This document shows positions 1-5,328 of a stretch of 8,677 bases of DNA, piece after piece. The DNA is from Rhodobacterales bacterium CG2_30_65_12 (GTDB lineage: Bacteria; Pseudomonadota; Alphaproteobacteria; Rhodobacterales; Rhodobacteraceae), in NCBI GenBank assembly GCA_001873585.1, contig MNZL01000124.1:1-8677 (forward strand), in the 5' to 3' direction. Under the pieces are notes generated by a model. The model was not told the DNA's origin. It saw nothing but the letters and a program-made list of their open reading frames with translations, and searched no databases. Numbering within the stretch: position 1 is the first letter of the stretch; each line of letters starts with the position of its first letter. Position numbers and translations under genes: made by a program.

Positions 1-345
1 GATCAGGAACACCGGCGCATGGGAATGGCCGCCGGGATGGGTGCAGGCGGTGAAGGCATTGAGCCGCTGGATCCGGTGCGCCAGGCCATGCTCGACGAGG
101 AAATCCAGCGCCCGGTAGGCCACCGGCGGTTGGTGGCCGAAGCCCTCGGCGGCGAGCCGTTCGAGCACGTCGTAGGCGCCCATCGCGCTGTGGGTTTCGA
201 GCAGGATTTCGAGCGCGCGGCGGCGCACCGGGGTGAGCCTGGCACCCTCGGCCACGCAGTTTTCCTCGGCACGAGCGAGCGCCTCCGCCGTGCAGGCGGC
301 ATGATCGTGGGGCTGAAACACATGCGAGGGGTCTGGATGGGCCAT
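1..345 (-). CDS. zur: Zinc uptake regulator Zur (Fur family), C-terminus cut by window edge
   Basis: Reading the minus strand from an ATG at 345 gives an open frame of 115 codons that runs off the left edge. It begins MAHPDPSHVFQPHDHAA, a His-rich N-terminus usual for Zur. A Fur-type winged-helix domain follows: LTPVRRRALEILLETH (residues about 37-52), then GAYDVLERLAAEGF and the recognition-helix region PPVAYRALDFLVEHGLAHRI. It then shows NAFTACTHPGGHSHAPVFLI, the start of the metal-binding dimerisation domain, with Cys and several His. The usual CxxC structural-zinc motifs and C-terminus lie beyond position 1. Known for the family: with Zn(II) bound, Zur represses zinc-uptake genes. Here it is divergent from znuA with a Zur-type palindrome between them, so it probably represses znuA and itself. 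In related genomes znuC and znuB often follow zur, and they may lie off the edge. Confidence 0.95.
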   Translation of the reverse strand, partial: MAHPDPSHVFQPHDHAACTAEALARAEENCVAEGARLTPVRRRALEILLETHSAMGAYDVLERLAAEGFGHQPPVAYRALDFLVEHGLAHRIQRLNAFTACTHPGGHSHAPVFLI

Positions 346-371
346 GAATGGGTTGCACCTGCTGTAATGTG

Positions 372-407
372 ATACTATAACATCGTTTTATGATATGTTA
401 TAACATA
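372..407. promoter_or_regulatory. Zur operator: one perfect palindrome plus a degenerate copy
   Basis: Positions 394-407 read TATGTTATAACATA, a perfect 14-bp palindrome that matches the alphaproteobacterial Zur-box type. A second copy at 372-383 (ATACTATAACAT) keeps the right half exactly and differs from the core ATGTTATAACAT at two left-half positions. The two centres are 23 bp apart, about two helical turns. Both sit in the 87-bp gap between the starts of zur (minus strand) and znuA (plus strand). Occupancy could therefore block both promoters. The palindromes are seen directly; assignment to Zur rests on the motif type and the adjacent zur gene. I could not separate -10 boxes from this AT-rich stretch. 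Confidence 0.8.
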
Positions 408-432
408 GTTTCTCCAACGACAAGGCGCCCCT

Positions 433-1353
433 ATGCTCCGTTTCGCCGCCCCAGCGCTTGCTGCCTTTCTCGCCCTGCCCGCCTATGCCGAACCGCCCAG
501 GGTGGTGATCGACATCGCGCCGATCCACGCCCTCGCCGCGCAGGTCATGGCCGGCGTGGGCACGCCAGCGCTTTTGCTTGCACAAGATGCCAATCCGCAT
601 TCGGTCCAGCTCAAACCAAGCCAGGCGCGCCTGCTGACAGATGCCGACCTGGTGATCTGGGTCGGGCCCGCCCTGAGCCCGTGGCTGGAAAAGACCATTG
701 CCGGCCTCGGAGCCACCGAGAGCCTGGCGCTGATGGAACACCCCGCCAGCACCCTGCGTGATTTCACCCCGTCGGTGGGGATGGTGGCCGATGAACACGA
801 CCATGACGCCGAGCGCGACGGCCACACCCATTCCGGCAAAGACCCACACCTGTGGCTTTCGGTCGACAACGCCCGCGCCTGGCTTGGCCTGTTTGCCGAT
901 ACCTTTGCCGCCCACGATCCTGCAAATGCTGCCACCTACCGCGCCAACGCCGCCCGCGCCCGGGCCGACATCGACGCGCTGACCGCCCGGATCGAGGCCA
1001 CCCTTGCCCCCGTCGCTGGGGCCGAGATCATCACCTTCCACGATTCCTTTGGCTATTTTGCCGACCGCTTCCCGATCGCGATCGCGGCCTCAGTGCGCCC
1101 CGGCGACGCCACCTCGCCATCGGCATCGGCGTTGGTGGCGCTCGAAGAGTTGATCGCCAACCACGATATCGCCTGCGCCTTTGCCGAGCCCGCCTTCGAT
1201 CCGGGCCTGCTTGAGGCCATCACCGCGGAAACAGGCCTGAGGATTGGCACGCTCGACCCGACCGGCGCGCTGCTCCCCCCCGGCCCCGACCATTACGCGA
1301 CCACGCTCGAAGCCCTGGCGGAGGGTATCGCTGCCTGCATACAAGCGAAATAG
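433..1353 (+). CDS. znuA: High-affinity zinc ABC transporter, periplasmic Zn-binding protein ZnuA
   Basis: This is a 306-residue protein, the usual length for a ZnuA. It starts with a signal peptide (MLRFAAPALAAFLALPAYA, cleavage expected after residue 19). The expected metal ligands of cluster A-I binding proteins are visible: His56 in NPHS, His139 in KDPHLW, His203 in TFHDSF and Asp275 in GTLDP. Between the first two lies a His/Asp-rich loop (residues about 120-134, DEHDHDAERDGHTHS), which is diagnostic for zinc-specific members. The protein captures Zn(II) in the periplasm and hands it to the ZnuB permease. The start is ATG 433, with a modest AAGG at 422-425. The gene is divergent from zur, and the Zur-type palindrome lies 26 bp upstream of the start, so repression by zinc is expected. 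No znuB or znuC follows downstream. Confidence 0.95.
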   Translation: MLRFAAPALAAFLALPAYAEPPRVVIDIAPIHALAAQVMAGVGTPALLLAQDANPHSVQLKPSQARLLTDADLVIWVGPALSPWLEKTIAGLGATESLALMEHPASTLRDFTPSVGMVADEHDHDAERDGHTHSGKDPHLWLSVDNARAWLGLFADTFAAHDPANAATYRANAARARADIDALTARIEATLAPVAGAEIITFHDSFGYFADRFPIAIAASVRPGDATSPSASALVALEELIANHDIACAFAEPAFDPGLLEAITAETGLRIGTLDPTGALLPPGPDHYATTLEALAEGIAACIQAK

Positions 1354-1369
1354 TCCTCCAGGGCGCAAA

Positions 1370-1387
1370 AACCGGTGATGCCCGGTT
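1370..1387 (+). terminator. Weak hairpin downstream of znuA
   Basis: AACCGG (1370-1375) and CCGGTT (1382-1387) form a 6-bp perfect stem around a 6-nt loop, 17 nt after the znuA stop codon. No T-run follows, so a role as an intrinsic terminator is only possible, supported mainly by position. Confidence 0.3.
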
Positions 1388-1559
1388 ACGGACGTCACAT
1401 TCAAATATCTTGATCACCGGATTTCCGCTGAAACTTGTATTGTTCACTGGCTTGTCAAAAGGTGGCTCAAAGACTTCGACGAAGATCAACGTTTTCTCAA
1501 CCTGCTCCAGATAGGCATGGAATCAGAACAAACCATGTCCAGTCAGGAAAGGAGCCACG
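1388..1559. other. Spacer without a recognisable gene, ending in a strong ribosome-binding site
   Basis: This stretch is clearly more AT-rich than the flanking genes. A plus-strand frame stays open through it (for example ISAETCIVHWLVKRWLKDFD at about 1421-1480), but I recognise no family and it lacks a convincing start. It may be a decayed gene remnant. Its last bases contain AAAGGAG (1548-1554), a strong ribosome-binding site placed 5 nt before the ATG at 1560. No tRNA, repeat or palindromic element was seen. Confidence 0.4.
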
Positions 1560-1625
1560 ATGCTGACCGACGAGACCCTTGCGAAAAGCTTCGGTGCGCT
1601 GTCGCACCGTATCCGTCGGGTCTGA
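1560..1625 (+). pseudogene. Truncated gene start, possibly an ArsR-family regulator N-terminus
   Basis: An ATG at 1560 with a strong AAAGGAG site 5 nt upstream opens a frame of only 21 codons before TGA at 1623-1625. The peptide MLTDETLAKSFGALSHRIRR resembles the first helix of ArsR-type winged-helix regulators, which commonly read like FAALSHPTRR at this point. It overlaps the LysR remnant that follows in another frame. The likely history is that a deletion joined the 5' end of one regulator gene to the 3' end of another. The ribosome-binding site and short frame are seen directly; the ArsR link rests on about ten residues and is tentative. Confidence 0.4.
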
Positions 1626-1940
1626 CTGCCCTGCCGGGCAGGATGACGCTCTGTTTCGCCGATGGCGGCGAAACCGTCATTGCACCGGCCCACCAGCTTG
1701 TGCTGAACAGCGCGGCCATGATCCGTGCCCTCCTGGCCCAAGGAGACGGCTTCGCCATTTTCCCCAGCAGTTCGCGGTGCAGGACGCACTCGCCAGCGGC
1801 GCGTTCTGCACGCCGTTCCCCGATCACGCGACACGCGCGGTCCTGGCCTTTGCGCTGTGGACCGAGCGCCTCACCGACTCACCAATGCGCGCGCCTTCGT
1901 CGAGGCCCTGGTTATCGGCCTCGGGCCGGAAACGTCGTGA
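1619..1940 (+). pseudogene. LysR-family regulator remnant (effector-binding domain, two frameshifts)
   Basis: Three successive plus-strand frames together read as the C-terminal third of a LysR-type regulator. Frame A (about 1619-1768) gives GLTALPGRMTLCFADGGETV, then NSAAMIRALLAQGDGFAIFP. Frame B (about 1769-1887) gives QFAVQDALASGAFCTPFPDH, then FALWTERLTDSP. Frame C (about 1888-1940) gives RAFVEALVIGLGPETS and a TGA stop. These match the order G-x-G-x-A-x-P, V-x-D-L-A-S-G, W-x-x-R and R-A-F-V-x-x-L seen at LysR C-termini. The breaks fall near CAGCAG (1765-1770) and in the GC run GCGCGCGC (1887-1894), both plausible slippage sites. About 105 residues remain of a usual 300, and the DNA-binding domain is absent. 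It is probably nonfunctional. Sequencing error could explain single frameshifts but not the missing N-terminus. Confidence 0.75.
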
Positions 1941-1989
1941 TGGCCAGGCGATTGCCACGGGCCGGCTGTCGCCATGGGGCGGTGGCGCA

Positions 1990-2697
1990 TTACGGCCCGT
2001 CGCGGCGCGAAAACCGCACGATCTCGTCCGCCAGGCGGTCCAGCGCATCAAAACATGTCGCGCCCGGGGCCGTGCTGTCGGCGATCAGGGAAAATTCGGT
2101 GCAGGCGACGATCTGCACCTTGGCCCCCGCGTCCAGCAGGGCCGCCGACAGGGCGCGCAGGCTGTCCCGCGCGATGGTGTCGGGTCCGCCCGCCTTGATC
2201 CGGCGCACCGTCGCCAGAAGCGCCGCCTCGTCTTGCGGAAATACGGGCGGGGCCAGCCCCGCCGCTGTAAAGGGCGCCTCGAAAAGCGCGATCTGACGCA
2301 CCGCCGGGGACGCGAGGATCCCGACCCGGCCGCCTTGCCCCGCCAGCGCGCGGGCATGAGCCGTGGCGGCAGCGACCATGTCCAGGAACGGGATCGACAC
2401 CGCCGCGCGGATCGTTCCGGCATAATGATGCGCGGTGTTGCAGGGCATCGCCAACGCCTCGGCCCCCGCCGCCTCAAGCCGCCGCGCCATCGCCGCAAGC
2501 ACCGGGGCCGGGTCGTCTCCGCTGCCCTCGATCAACCTGCGAATGCGCGATGGAACCTGCGGGTTCTGATCGACGATCAACGGAATATGGTCGGCGTCAT
2601 CGTCGGCCTTGACCGCACCGATCACTTTCTGCATGAGCAAAACCGTCGCCTCCGGGCCCATTCCGCCCAGCAGACCGACCCGCCGCAGCCCCGCCAT
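1990..2697 (-). CDS. Aspartate/glutamate racemase family protein (candidate cysteate racemase)
   Basis: This cytoplasmic protein of 235 residues has the usual length and layout of the cofactor-independent Asp/Glu racemase superfamily. The N-terminus reads MAGLRRVGLLGGMGPEATV. The two catalytic cysteines, one per pseudo-symmetric domain, are both present: Cys86 in MPCNTAHHY and Cys199 in VACTEFSL. DHIPLIVDQNPQVPSR is the substrate-proximal segment typical of aspartate racemases. I chose the ATG at 2697, which overlaps the stop of the upstream PLP-enzyme gene (TGATG), indicating translational coupling. A GTG at 2700 would add one residue. The substrate cannot be read from sequence. Because the coupled partner acts on a three-carbon sulfur amino acid, and cysteate resembles aspartate with sulfonate for carboxylate, interconversion of D- and L-cysteate is an attractive inference. 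Aspartate or a broad amino-acid range remains possible. The stop is TAA at 1990-1992. Confidence 0.92.
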   Translation of the reverse strand: MAGLRRVGLLGGMGPEATVLLMQKVIGAVKADDDADHIPLIVDQNPQVPSRIRRLIEGSGDDPAPVLAAMARRLEAAGAEALAMPCNTAHHYAGTIRAAVSIPFLDMVAAATAHARALAGQGGRVGILASPAVRQIALFEAPFTAAGLAPPVFPQDEAALLATVRRIKAGGPDTIARDSLRALSAALLDAGAKVQIVACTEFSLIADSTAPGATCFDALDRLADEIVRFSRRDGP

Positions 2698-3698
2698 CAC
2701 GCCCCGGTCAGCACGCTGTCATAGCCAAACAGCGCGGCCGATCCGCCGGTGTGCAGGAAGACCACCCGCTCGCCCTTGCCAAACTTGCCGCTACGGCAAT
2801 AGTCGATCAGGCCGGCCGCGCCCTTGCCGGAATAGACGGGATCGAGCAAGATCCCCTCGAGTTCGGCAAACATCTTGATCGCCTCGATCGTATCCTCGCG
2901 CGGGATGCCGTAGCCCGGGCCAACGTAGCTGCTATCGGCCACGACATCCTCGCGCGCCACGACGCCGGGGCAGCCGAGCTTTTCCGCAGTCGCCTGGGCG
3001 AGGGCAAAAACCATGTCCTCCTGCTTCTCTTTCGGGGCACGCACCCCGATGCCGGTGAGCGGGATCCCTGCGTTGATCGCCTTCAGCCCGGTAATCAGCC
3101 CGGCCTGGGTGCCCGCGCTGCCGGTCGCCGTCACGATATGGTCGATAACCAGTCCCCTGTCATTGGCCTGTCCAAGCAACTCGAAAGCACAGTTGACATA
3201 GCCCAGGGCGCCGGTTGGGGTCGAACCGCCGCCGGGGATGACATATACCTTGCGCCCCTCGGCGCGAAACTTCTCGGCCACCGCCTCCATTTCGGCCTGC
3301 ATGTCGAGCCCGCCGGGGCGTTTCTCCGTCGTCGCACCGTGCAGATGATCGAGCAACACGTTGCCGTTGCGGTTGTAGTTCGGATCCTCCGATCCGGTCC
3401 GGTCTTCAAGAAGCAGGTGGCAGGCAAGCCCGAGCCGCGCGGCGAAGGCGGCGGTCTGGCGGGCATGGTTCGACTGGGTGGCCCCCTGCGTCATGACCAT
3501 GTCGGCCCCCTCGTCCAACGCCTCGGCCATCAGGAACTCGAGCTTGCGGGTCTTGTTGCCGCCTGTCGACAGCCCGGTGCAATCGTCGCGCTTGATCCAG
3601 ATTTCTGGCCCCCCGAGCGCGTCCGACAACCTGTCGAGCCGTTCCAGAGGGGTCGGCAGATGGGCAAGAAACACGCGGCTGAAACGGGCGAGATGCAT
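2697..3698 (-). CDS. cuyA: L-cysteate sulfo-lyase / D-cysteine desulfhydrase family PLP enzyme
   Basis: This is a 333-residue fold-type II PLP enzyme of the ACC deaminase/D-cysteine desulfhydrase family. Lys49 in STGGNKTRKLE is the PLP-binding lysine. QSNHARQ (75-81) holds the family's active-site Ser76, TGSAGTQAGL (192-201) is the phosphate-binding loop, and Tyr263 and Tyr289 match active-site tyrosines. Two positions separate the subfamilies: ACC deaminases have Glu in VYEGK and Leu in HLGG. Here they are Ser290 (VYSGK) and Thr317 (HTGG), as in desulfhydrases and CuyA. From memory, the start (MHLARFSRV, HLPTPLERLDRL, GGPEIWIKRDDCTGLSTGGN) closely resembles roseobacter CuyA, which converts L-cysteate to pyruvate, sulfite and ammonium in the cytoplasm. 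A good AGGAG (3705-3709) precedes the ATG. The racemase gene is coupled downstream. D-cysteine desulfhydrase activity is the main alternative. Confidence 0.85.
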   Translation of the reverse strand: MHLARFSRVFLAHLPTPLERLDRLSDALGGPEIWIKRDDCTGLSTGGNKTRKLEFLMAEALDEGADMVMTQGATQSNHARQTAAFAARLGLACHLLLEDRTGSEDPNYNRNGNVLLDHLHGATTEKRPGGLDMQAEMEAVAEKFRAEGRKVYVIPGGGSTPTGALGYVNCAFELLGQANDRGLVIDHIVTATGSAGTQAGLITGLKAINAGIPLTGIGVRAPKEKQEDMVFALAQATAEKLGCPGVVAREDVVADSSYVGPGYGIPREDTIEAIKMFAELEGILLDPVYSGKGAAGLIDYCRSGKFGKGERVVFLHTGGSAALFGYDSVLTGA

Positions 3699-3753
3699 TT
3701 TATTCTCCTGTTGCGGATGTCGGCCTGACCGACTGTGCCCGACCGGTGCGCAT

Positions 3754-3759
3754 TGTCAA
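3754..3759 (-). promoter_or_regulatory. Possible -35 box of the cuyA-racemase operon
   Basis: TTGACA on the minus strand is an exact sigma-70 -35 consensus, 55 nt upstream of the cuyA start. At 17-nt spacing the -10 position reads ACAGTC, a poor match, so the promoter is weak, needs help, or lies elsewhere in the gap. Confidence 0.25.
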
Positions 3760-3787
3760 AATCAAATAGCGGCGCTCCGACATGTTT

Positions 3788-3828
3788 TTTCGTTTTTTTC
3801 GCCTGGATTTTCGTTACTATTGATTTCG
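3788..3828. promoter_or_regulatory. Candidate DeoR-family operator: four TTTCG direct repeats
   Basis: Within the 159-bp gap between the divergent cuyA and deoR-type genes, TTTCG occurs four times on the plus strand, starting at 3788, 3797, 3808 and 3824. The steps are 9, 11 and 16 bp, and the first three copies sit in longer T-runs. The block lies 30-70 nt upstream of the regulator's ATG and next to a weak -10-like TACTAT (3815-3820). DeoR/GlpR-type regulators often recognise repeated TTTCG-like or TTCG/CGAA half-sites. This is therefore a reasonable site for autoregulation and for control of cuyA. The repeats are visible in the sequence; binding is inferred. Confidence 0.5.
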
Positions 3829-3857
3829 AGCCGATTTACGTGATTCCTGAGGCCAAT

Positions 3858-4631
3858 ATGAAACCGAATCGCACCGTCACTCTGCGCCAGACCGCGATCC
3901 TGAAGCACCTCAAGCAAAATGGGCGTGCCCTGGTCGACGATCTGGCCGACATGTTCGGCACCACGCCGCAGACGATCCGCAAAGACCTCAATGCACTGGC
4001 CAGTGTGAACCAGATCGCGCGCTTCCATGGCGGAGCCGCGCTGGTGGGCGGCACGGAGTATATCGGCTTCAGGGTGCGAGAGCAGATTGCCCGCGATCAA
4101 AAGGAGCAGATCGCCGGTGCGGTTGCCGGGCTGATCCCCAACACCTCGTCGCTGGCGATCAACGCAGGCACCACCACGGTCGCCTGCGCGCGCCGCCTGG
4201 CACATCACATCGGCCTTCAGGTGGTGACGGATTCGGTCTTTCTGGCTAATGAAATAAGAGAATTTATTGGCCTTGAGGTGATCGTTCCTGCGGGGACCGT
4301 TCGCAAATCGGACGGCGCGATCCTCGGCGAAGCTGCCGTCGATTTCATCCGTCAGTTTCGCGTCGACACGGCGCTCATTGGCACGGCCGCCATCGCGCCC
4401 GACGGCGCAATGCTGGATTATGACCTGCGCGAGGCGGCGGTGGTGCGGGTGATCATCGAGAACGCGCGCAACGTGATTCTCGCCGCCGACAGCATGAAGT
4501 TCGGCCGCGCCGCGCCGGTCTGCATCGGTCATCTGGACCAGGTCGATACCCTCGTCACCGACGCCGGCTGCCCCGTGGCCCTGCGCCAGATATGCGCCGC
4601 GAAAGGGGTCCGCCTGGTCACGGCGAAATAG
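3858..4631 (+). CDS. DeoR/GlpR-family transcriptional regulator
   Basis: This 257-residue protein matches the usual DeoR-family length. Residues about 6-60 form the winged helix: TLRQTAILKHLKQNGRALVD, then FGTTPQTIRKDLNAL as recognition helix, closing with RFHGGA (55-60), the family signature. The rest is the DeoRC sensor domain, related to phosphosugar isomerases, with INAGTTT (101-107) in the ligand loop, VTDSVFLANEI, GEAAVDFIRQF and LAADSMKFGR near the end. The start is ATG 3858, with TGAGG (3848-3852) 5 nt upstream. An upstream ATG at 3735 would add 41 residues unlike the family and run through the operator-like repeats. Such regulators are usually repressors released by a phosphorylated sugar or small acid. 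The divergent cuyA-racemase pair and downstream TRAP genes suggest it controls both. The effector is unknown. Confidence 0.92.
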   Translation: MKPNRTVTLRQTAILKHLKQNGRALVDDLADMFGTTPQTIRKDLNALASVNQIARFHGGAALVGGTEYIGFRVREQIARDQKEQIAGAVAGLIPNTSSLAINAGTTTVACARRLAHHIGLQVVTDSVFLANEIREFIGLEVIVPAGTVRKSDGAILGEAAVDFIRQFRVDTALIGTAAIAPDGAMLDYDLREAAVVRVIIENARNVILAADSMKFGRAAPVCIGHLDQVDTLVTDAGCPVALRQICAAKGVRLVTAK

Positions 4632-4644
4632 CCGCCAAGCAGGC

Positions 4645-4678
4645 TTGACAGGGTGGTTCGTTTCCGCAAGGTTACGAA
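4645..4678 (+). promoter_or_regulatory. Candidate promoter and operator ahead of the TRAP transporter genes
   Basis: An exact -35 consensus TTGACA lies at 4645-4650, 13 nt after the regulator's stop codon. The -10 region at 17-18 nt spacing (AAGGTT/AGGTTA) is poor. An inverted repeat, TTCGT (4657-4661) with ACGAA (4674-4678) separated by 12 nt, spans the spacer and -10. TTCG/CGAA half-sites recall DeoR/GlpR operators and the TTTCG motifs upstream of the regulator. This suggests the transporter has its own regulated promoter. The 112-nt gap between deoR and the first TRAP gene fits a separate start of transcription. Confidence 0.4.
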
Positions 4679-4743
4679 AACAAAGAAGCCGGATACACGC
4701 GCCGAAGAAGCGCCGCCCGGGGCGCGACACGGGAGGAGCGTCG

Positions 4744-5328
4744 ATGTTGACGGTACTTAGCCCGCTATGTTGGGTGAACACTTGGATTCTCCGGGCCGGG
4801 CGGCAAGTCGCCTGGATTGCACTGGCGCTGATGGTCGTCGTGATTCTTGCGCAGGTGTTTTTTCGCTATGTTCTCAACAATGCCCTGGCCTGGCCTGACG
4901 AGGCGGCGCGCTTCCTGATGCTGTGGATGGCCGCGCTCATGGCGCCTTCGGCAATGCGCTGGGGCGGCTTCGTATCGATCGACATGGTCCCGCAGGCGCT
5001 GCCGCGCGTCGCCGGATTGGTCCTGACGCTGGCGCTGCTGATCCTGTCGCTTCTGGTGCTGATCCTCGCCCTCGGCCACGGCTACAATCACGCCTTCGGG
5101 TTCGGTGGCAAGTTCAACAGTTCATCGCTGCGCCTTCCGCTCGACTGGATCGGCCTCGAGTCTGTCCGGGTAAAGCTGCGCTACATGTATGCCTCGCTGT
5201 TTGTCGGCGTCGTGTTGCTGACCTCGGTGACGGTCGAGTTGATCCTGCGCACACTGGTGCAGTTGCTTGACCGGGACGCCGTTCTGCCGCCCACCGACTC
5301 ACCCATCGATATGCTGGGGGCAGACTGA
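4744..5328 (+). CDS. TRAP transporter small membrane subunit (DctQ type)
   Basis: This 194-residue inner-membrane protein has four hydrophobic segments at about 21-43, 54-72, 91-113 and 147-169, the standard DctQ topology. The conserved core is visible: QVFFRYVLNNALAWPDEAAR followed by FLMLWMAALMAPSAMRWGG and the FVSID stretch, which is the family signature. DctQ partners the large DctM subunit in a secondary transporter fed by a periplasmic binding protein and driven by a sodium or proton gradient. ATG 4744 has an excellent site, GGGAGGAG (4731-4738), 5 nt upstream. The longer frame from 4645 would add a basic, atypical extension overlapping the promoter-like element. The stop overlaps the DctM start by one base (TGATG), so the two are translationally coupled. 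Confidence 0.95.
   Translation: MLTVLSPLCWVNTWILRAGRQVAWIALALMVVVILAQVFFRYVLNNALAWPDEAARFLMLWMAALMAPSAMRWGGFVSIDMVPQALPRVAGLVLTLALLILSLLVLILALGHGYNHAFGFGGKFNSSSLRLPLDWIGLESVRVKLRYMYASLFVGVVLLTSVTVELILRTLVQLLDRDAVLPPTDSPIDMLGAD

Noticed and set aside
3..323. 106-codon minus-strand frame rich in Arg and Ser
   Set aside because: It is the wrong frame over zur; the neighbouring frame from 345 gives a clear Fur-family protein.
388..1041. 217-codon minus-strand frame opposite znuA
   Set aside because: Gly-rich antisense shadow with no family features; it would start inside znuA and run through the Zur operator.
1970..1987. CGCCA/TGGCG hairpin between the convergent LysR remnant and racemase gene
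   Set aside because: Only a 5-bp stem with an 8-nt loop and no T-run; expected by chance in DNA this GC-rich.
1579..2724. 381-codon plus-strand frame across the LysR remnant and the racemase
   Set aside because: Only its stretch at about 1769-1887 carries LysR-like residues. The rest is antisense to the racemase gene, with the Arg/Pro-rich composition of a shadow frame.
2697..3698. ACC deaminase as the function of the PLP enzyme
   Set aside because: The residues that mark ACC deaminase (Glu in VYEGK, Leu in HLGG) are replaced by Ser290 and Thr317, as in desulfhydrases and CuyA.
2751..3728. 325-codon plus-strand frame opposite cuyA
   Set aside because: Antisense shadow of a strongly recognisable gene; no domain or start signal of its own.
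3735..3857. Upstream start for the DeoR-type regulator
   Set aside because: The 41 added residues do not resemble the family and overlap the operator-like repeats; ATG 3858 has a good ribosome-binding site.
4645..4743. Upstream start for the small TRAP subunit
   Set aside because: The extension is basic and atypical and covers the promoter-like element; ATG 4744 has a near-perfect ribosome-binding site.
3762..4781. 339-codon minus-strand frame opposite the regulator
   Set aside because: Antisense shadow; the plus-strand DeoR protein explains this DNA fully.
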